Below are positions 60,386 to 64,000 of a DNA stretch of 64,000 bases, piece by piece (positions within the stretch are counted from its first letter, which is position 1; each line of letters opens with the position of its first letter). Location: positions 25,841 to 89,840 of the forward strand of contig JBOGGU010000073.1 of NCBI GenBank assembly GCA_050744085.1, in the 5' to 3' direction. This stretch comes from JAVKSL01 sp050744085. Its GTDB lineage: Bacteria > Actinomycetota > Acidimicrobiia > Acidimicrobiales > JAJPHD01. Under the pieces are notes generated by a model. It saw nothing but the letters and a program-made list of their open reading frames with translations. It was not told where the DNA came from and made no database searches. The position numbers and the translations under genes were made by a program.

Positions 60386-62439
60386 GCGACACCGGGGCGC
60401 CGGACCCGCCCCCGCCGGACCCGCCCCCGCCGGACCCGCCCCCGACGGACCCGCCCCCGCCGGACCCGCCCGCCAGGGGCCGGGTGGTCCGGGTGCTTCC
60501 CGACGTGGCGGCGATCAATCGGGCTTTCGACTACCTGGTGCCCCGTGCTTGGGAGGACCAGGTGGGGGTCGGGAGCCGGGTGCGGGTGGCACTGGGCCCG
60601 AGGCGGGTGGCCGGCTGGGTGGTCCAGGCCGATGTCGAGCCACCCGAGGGGGTCATCCTGCGCCCTCTGGCCAAGCTGAGCGGTTGGGGCCCCTCGTCCG
60701 AGCTCATCGACCTGGCCCGATGGGCCGCATGGCGTTGGGCGGGTCGCCAGGTCCACTTCCTGGCCACCGCCTCGCCGGAGGGTGTGGTCGCCAAGCTGCC
60801 GCCACCTGGGCCAGGAGCACGCCGTCCTGGTCATCCCTTGCCCGGTGCAGGAGCCGATGGTGCGACAGGAGCCCGAGGTGGGGCAGGAGCCCGTGGTGCG
60901 ACAGGAGCCGGTGGTGCGACAGGAGCCGGGCCAGACCGTCGCACGCCGGCAGTGGTGGCCGGTCCGGTCGTCAGCGACCCTGGGCAGCTTGCCGCGGATG
61001 CCCTGGCTCAGCGCCGCACCGTGCTCCGGCTGGCGCCAGCGGTCGATCCCCTGGGCTTCTTGGCGGCGATCCTGGGAACACTGCTCGGTCCGGGGCGTTC
61101 GGTGATGGTGCTGTGCCCCGCACACGACGCTGCAGCCGGGGTCGCCGGGCGCCTGGGCGACCGGGGCTGGCCCGTCGCGCTTCTCCCTGGGGCCTGGGCC
61201 GAGGCGGCGGCCGGCGGGACGGTGGTGGTGGGCACCCGGGCCGGGGCCTGGGGACCGGCGCCTGGGCTGGCCGGGGTCGTGGTCCTCGATGCGCACGATC
61301 AGGCTTACCAATCGGAGGCTGCTCCCACCTGGGTTGCTTGGGAGGTGGCTGCGGAACGGGCGCTACGCGCCGCGGTTCCATGTGTGCTGGTCTCGCCTTG
61401 CCCTACCCTGGAGATGCTGGCTCGGCGCACTTTGATCACCGATTCCAGGAGCGCCGAGCGGAAGGGCTGGGCTGCACTGGAGGTGGTCGACCAGCGGGAG
61501 GATGACCCACGGCGCCGCAGGTACTCCGACCGCCTGGTGGTGCTGCTCCGTGCAGCGCAACCCGAGCCGGCTGGTCGAGTCTTGTGCGTGCTCAACCGAA
61601 CCGGACGCGCCCGCCTGCTTGCCTGTGATGCGTGCGGTGAGCTGGCCCGCTGCGAGCACTGTGGAGCGCCGATGGCCCAGCCTTCCCGGCTGGCCGCCGA
61701 CGCTGGCGACAGGGGATCGGACGGTTTGGATGCCCCGATGCTGGTGTGTCGGGACTGTGGCCTGAGCCGGCCCGTGCTCTGCAGCGGGTGTGGATCAGGT
61801 CGAATGAGAACCCTCCGGGTTGGGGTAACCCGGGCGCGCGAAGAGCTGGCTGCCCTCACCGGCCTGGAGGTGGAGGAGGTGAGCGGCCCCACTGCGGGCA
61901 GCGCGGGTGGGACGGCCGGGCCAGGCCTGGTGCCTCCCGTGGTCGTGGGCACCGAGGCGGTGCTCCACCGGGTCCGCAGAGCCCGTGCAGTGGCATTCTT
62001 GGACTTCGACCAGGAGCTGCTTGCTCCTCGGTTCAGGGCGTCGGAGGACGCCCTGGCGCTCCTGGCCAGGGCTTCGAGGCTGGTGGGCGGGAGGCAGGCC
62101 GGCGGTCGGGTGCTGGTGCAGACCCGCCTACCTGGTCATGAGGTCCTCGCCGCGGCGCAACACGGCGACCCCGGCCTGCTAGCGCGGCCCGAGGAGGGGC
62201 GAAGGGCGGCGCTGCGCCTCCCCCCGAAGTCGGCGCTGGCCTTGGCGTCCGGGCCCGCGGCTGCCGACTACGTGGCCGCGCTGGGCCAGCTGGCGGCGCC
62301 CGGGATCGAGGTCAGAGGGCCCGATCAGGGAACCTGGCTCGTGCGTGCCCCCGATCACGTCGCTCTTTGCGACGCGCTTGAGGCGGCTCCCCGCCCCAAG
62401 GGCCGGCTGAGGGTGCAGGTAGACCCCCGCCGGGCATGA
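60382..62439 (+). CDS. priA: PriA-like primosomal protein, helicase motifs lost
   Basis: 685 residues. The N-terminal DNA-binding domain (VVRVLPDVAAINRAFDYLVPRAWE, VGSRVRVALGPRRVAGWVV) and the two zinc-binding elements (CDACGELARCEHC, CRDC ... CSGCGSG) are clear. The Walker A motif is missing (TVLRLAPAVDPLGFLA) and DEEH reads DAHD, as known for actinobacterial PriA, so it should not be an active helicase. Residues 6-30 are PDPPP repeats (15-bp units) and residues about 155-185 a GATGA-type linker. GTG overlaps the coaBC stop. Confidence 0.9.
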   Translation: MSDTGAPDPPPPDPPPPDPPPTDPPPPDPPARGRVVRVLPDVAAINRAFDYLVPRAWEDQVGVGSRVRVALGPRRVAGWVVQADVEPPEGVILRPLAKLSGWGPSSELIDLARWAAWRWAGRQVHFLATASPEGVVAKLPPPGPGARRPGHPLPGAGADGATGARGGAGARGATGAGGATGAGPDRRTPAVVAGPVVSDPGQLAADALAQRRTVLRLAPAVDPLGFLAAILGTLLGPGRSVMVLCPAHDAAAGVAGRLGDRGWPVALLPGAWAEAAAGGTVVVGTRAGAWGPAPGLAGVVVLDAHDQAYQSEAAPTWVAWEVAAERALRAAVPCVLVSPCPTLEMLARRTLITDSRSAERKGWAALEVVDQREDDPRRRRYSDRLVVLLRAAQPEPAGRVLCVLNRTGRARLLACDACGELARCEHCGAPMAQPSRLAADAGDRGSDGLDAPMLVCRDCGLSRPVLCSGCGSGRMRTLRVGVTRAREELAALTGLEVEEVSGPTAGSAGGTAGPGLVPPVVVGTEAVLHRVRRARAVAFLDFDQELLAPRFRASEDALALLARASRLVGGRQAGGRVLVQTRLPGHEVLAAAQHGDPGLLARPEEGRRAALRLPPKSALALASGPAAADYVAALGQLAAPGIEVRGPDQGTWLVRAPDHVALCDALEAAPRPKGRLRVQVDPRRA

Positions 62440-62482
62440 CCAGGCAGGGTCAGCCTGCTCCGCCAACCGGCGTCGGACGACG

Positions 62483-62587
62483 GCCCTGGCGCTGGACCAC
62501 GGCCCGGCGCTGGACCACGGCCCGGCGCTGGACCACGGCCTGGCGCTGGACCACGGCCCGGCGCTGGACCACGGCCTGGCTGGACCA
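62483..62587. repeat. 18-bp tandem repeat, about six copies
   Basis: GGCCCGGCGCTGGACCAC repeats with C/T variation in the 177-base gap between priA and the HNH gene relic. All reading frames stay open because the unit is a multiple of three, but nothing suggests coding. Confidence 0.85.
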
Positions 62588-62616
62588 GGGTCGTCGGGGC
62601 TCAAGGTCGTGGGGGC

Positions 62617-63768
62617 TCACGTCGGGCCGGCGGTGTCGAACAGGCTGGGCTGGTTGCCGGAGCGAGGAGGGGACCCTGTTGGTGGCGGAGGGCCGGTGGG
62701 GGGCGGGGGCCGGGCGGCCGGTGGGGACCATCGCCAGTTGCCTGGAGGCCCGTCCAACACATAGCCGTGGTGGGTCTTGAGCATGTGTTGATGACACAGC
62801 CGGGCCAGGTTGGACAGGCGCGTCGGGCCATCGTCGACGACTGGGACGACGTAGTGGTCGATCTCCAGGCCATGAGTGACCTCGCAACCGGGCACCACGC
62901 AGTGGCGGTCCCGCTCGACCAGGGCGGAGCGGACGTGGGCGGGGATGGTTCGCCCGAGGTGGCACACAGTGACGATGTCCACCCCGTCGGTCACCAGCAG
63001 CCGCAGCCAGGCATCTCCGAGCAGGGCGCGGGCCGTTGCCACCGGGACAGGGCCCACGCCAGGGATCTCACAGGTCTCGTCTCCTTGCACATAGCCCCGC
63101 CGCAGTGCTTCGATGTCGATGCGCACGCTCACCTGGGCACCGGGGCCGTGGGGTTCTGTGCTCTTGTCTGACACTTGTCCTCGTCAGCAGTGCTGGTGTC
63201 GGCCCGGCACACCAACTCCACCAGGGCGTCTGCCGCATGAGCCGCACGGGGCTCTGTACGCCCCGCCTTCCTGGCCTCCTCGCACAGCCGGGCGGCCAGG
63301 GCGCCGATGCGCCCCGCCACCTTGGCCCCGTCGTCAGGAGCCAGGCGGGCATCCAGGTGCCAGGACCCGTGGGGCTCGGACCAGTGCCGCAGGTATCTAG
63401 GGCGCCGTATGGCCTCACAGCGAGCAGACTCATCCGCTGCGCTGGGCGCCTCGGGCTCGCGCCCGGGCGGCTCGCTCCCTGAATGCACCCATGGGCTCTG
63501 CCTTGGCCGAGCGGACCAGCTCTGCCTCAGCGGCTGGGTTGGCCGATACCGCCTCGGCCACGGTCCGGGCGGCCCGTCGATGCGCCGATGCCTCGGTGGC
63601 CCGCCGGGCACAGAGCGCCTTGCCCACCGCACACAGCCGCTCACCCTTTGCAAAGACCTCCATGAGCTGCGCAGCGCCGTCGCCAGACAGGGTCCCGGGC
63701 TCGAAGTCGGCCATGGAGCCCTCTAGGGCGCTGACCGCTCTGACCACCGCCTCGAGCACAGATGTCAT
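62617..63768 (-). pseudogene. DUF222/HNH endonuclease (13E12-type), decayed
   Basis: Three frames give one family. The N-terminal DUF222 start (VLEAVVRAVSALEGSMADF ... GKALCARRATEASAH) is in the first. SARCEAIRRPRYLRHWSEPHGSWHLDARLAPD and AHAADALVELV are in the second. The HNH part RDRHCVVPGCEVTHGLEIDH ... LARLCHQHMLKTHHG is in the third. About 50 residues expected between HRRA and ARTVAEAV are also missing. Frame breaks fall near 63430-63460 and 63140-63175. The ATG at 63768 follows TACACT by 7 bases. These genes are often repetitive mobile-like elements in actinobacteria. Confidence 0.72.
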
Positions 63769-64000
63769 AGATACCAGTGTAGTGCGGGGGTGTAACAATA
63801 ACTTTGCGAGGCCTTCCACCACCGGCTGGACGGCTTCGTCGGTCAACAGGAACTCGGTGTTCCCCGCGTCGAGCTAGCGGGAGTTTCCTGGGTCCGTGCT
63901 TGAGAATAGGCATTGTCGCAGCTCAGTGGGGGTGTCCTGGTCCTCGGCGCGTATGACCTAACCGTGATGGTGGGGTGGTGTGAGGGCAGGTGGGGTGATG
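63769..64000. other. Right-edge noncoding stretch
   Basis: No supported gene or RNA in the last 232 bases. The promoter-like box of the HNH relic lies at its left end; a T-G rich GGTGGGGTGGTGTGAGGG tract lies near the edge. Confidence 0.5.

Noticed and set aside
62483..62587. CRISPR-like array
   Set aside because: Repeats are contiguous 18-bp units without spacers; this is a simple tandem repeat.

Overview
This window reads as chromosomal DNA of a high-G+C actinobacterium, most likely of the class Acidimicrobiia or a near relative. The placement is inferred from gene content and order, not from a search. Supporting features are the order mIHF - gmk - rpoZ - coaBC - priA (a PriA without a Walker A motif), a PyrR-led pyr operon, a PimA-type mannosyltransferase near pdxS/pdxT/yebC, many GTG starts with 4-base GTGA/ATGA overlaps, and over 20 starts placed 6-8 bases after a TANNNT box, which suggests leaderless mRNAs.

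Layout. 0-4.3 kb: the edge of a class-III aminotransferase, a MarR regulator, a two-subunit B12 mutase with isobutyryl-CoA mutase signature residues, and a PadR/membrane-protein pair with an operator on its own promoter. 4.3-7.7 kb: ispH, two coupled unknown ORFs, and a BlaI/M56 pair whose protease is frameshifted. 7.7-17.6 kb: DUF512 protein - Der GTPase - PP2C-type phosphatase, a GT-C-like membrane protein, an SDR, an HtrA-like lipoprotein protease and a CLC channel with CBS domains. 17.6-25.6 kb: branched-chain amino acid genes. leuCD lies on the minus strand; leuB-ilvE-cimA lies on the plus strand behind a leader peptide and attenuator; greA and an alpha/beta hydrolase lie between. 25.6-31 kb: DoxX-like protein, PimA-like GT4, a catalytically dead M48-like protein, pdxS, pdxT, yebC with a repeat insert, and a peroxiredoxin. 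31-39.1 kb: a flavin disulfide reductase, several small membrane proteins, rhodanese, acyl-CoA synthetase, and two paralogous small membrane proteins that share a PAWWPAFE motif and are separated by a large palindrome. 39.1-42.6 kb: a tricorn protease.

42.7-45.3 kb is an accessory islet with visibly lower G+C. It holds a serine-recombinase relic, a CxxC/Tat/Cys-rich protein whose frame is broken by a 13-bp tandem duplication, an alpha/beta-fold protein with altered catalytic positions, and an IS605-like end hairpin. 45.3-57.7 kb holds the pyr operon (pyrR-pyrB-pyrC-carA-carB-pyrD). It is interrupted twice, by an antisense IS110-family element between pyrC and carA and by a mazEF-type module between carA and carB. 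57.7-64 kb: mihF, gmk (apparently with a CTG start), rpoZ, coaBC, priA and a decayed DUF222/HNH gene.

Two themes run through the window. First, short tandem repeats have expanded in frame inside many housekeeping proteins (CLC, YebC, acyl-CoA synthetase, tricorn, CarA, PyrD, PriA). Second, three large perfect or near-perfect intergenic palindromes occur, two of them clearly homologous. The most novel material is the 43.3-45.2 kb islet, the leaderless leader-peptide attenuator before leuB, the palindrome family and the PAWWPAFE paralogues.
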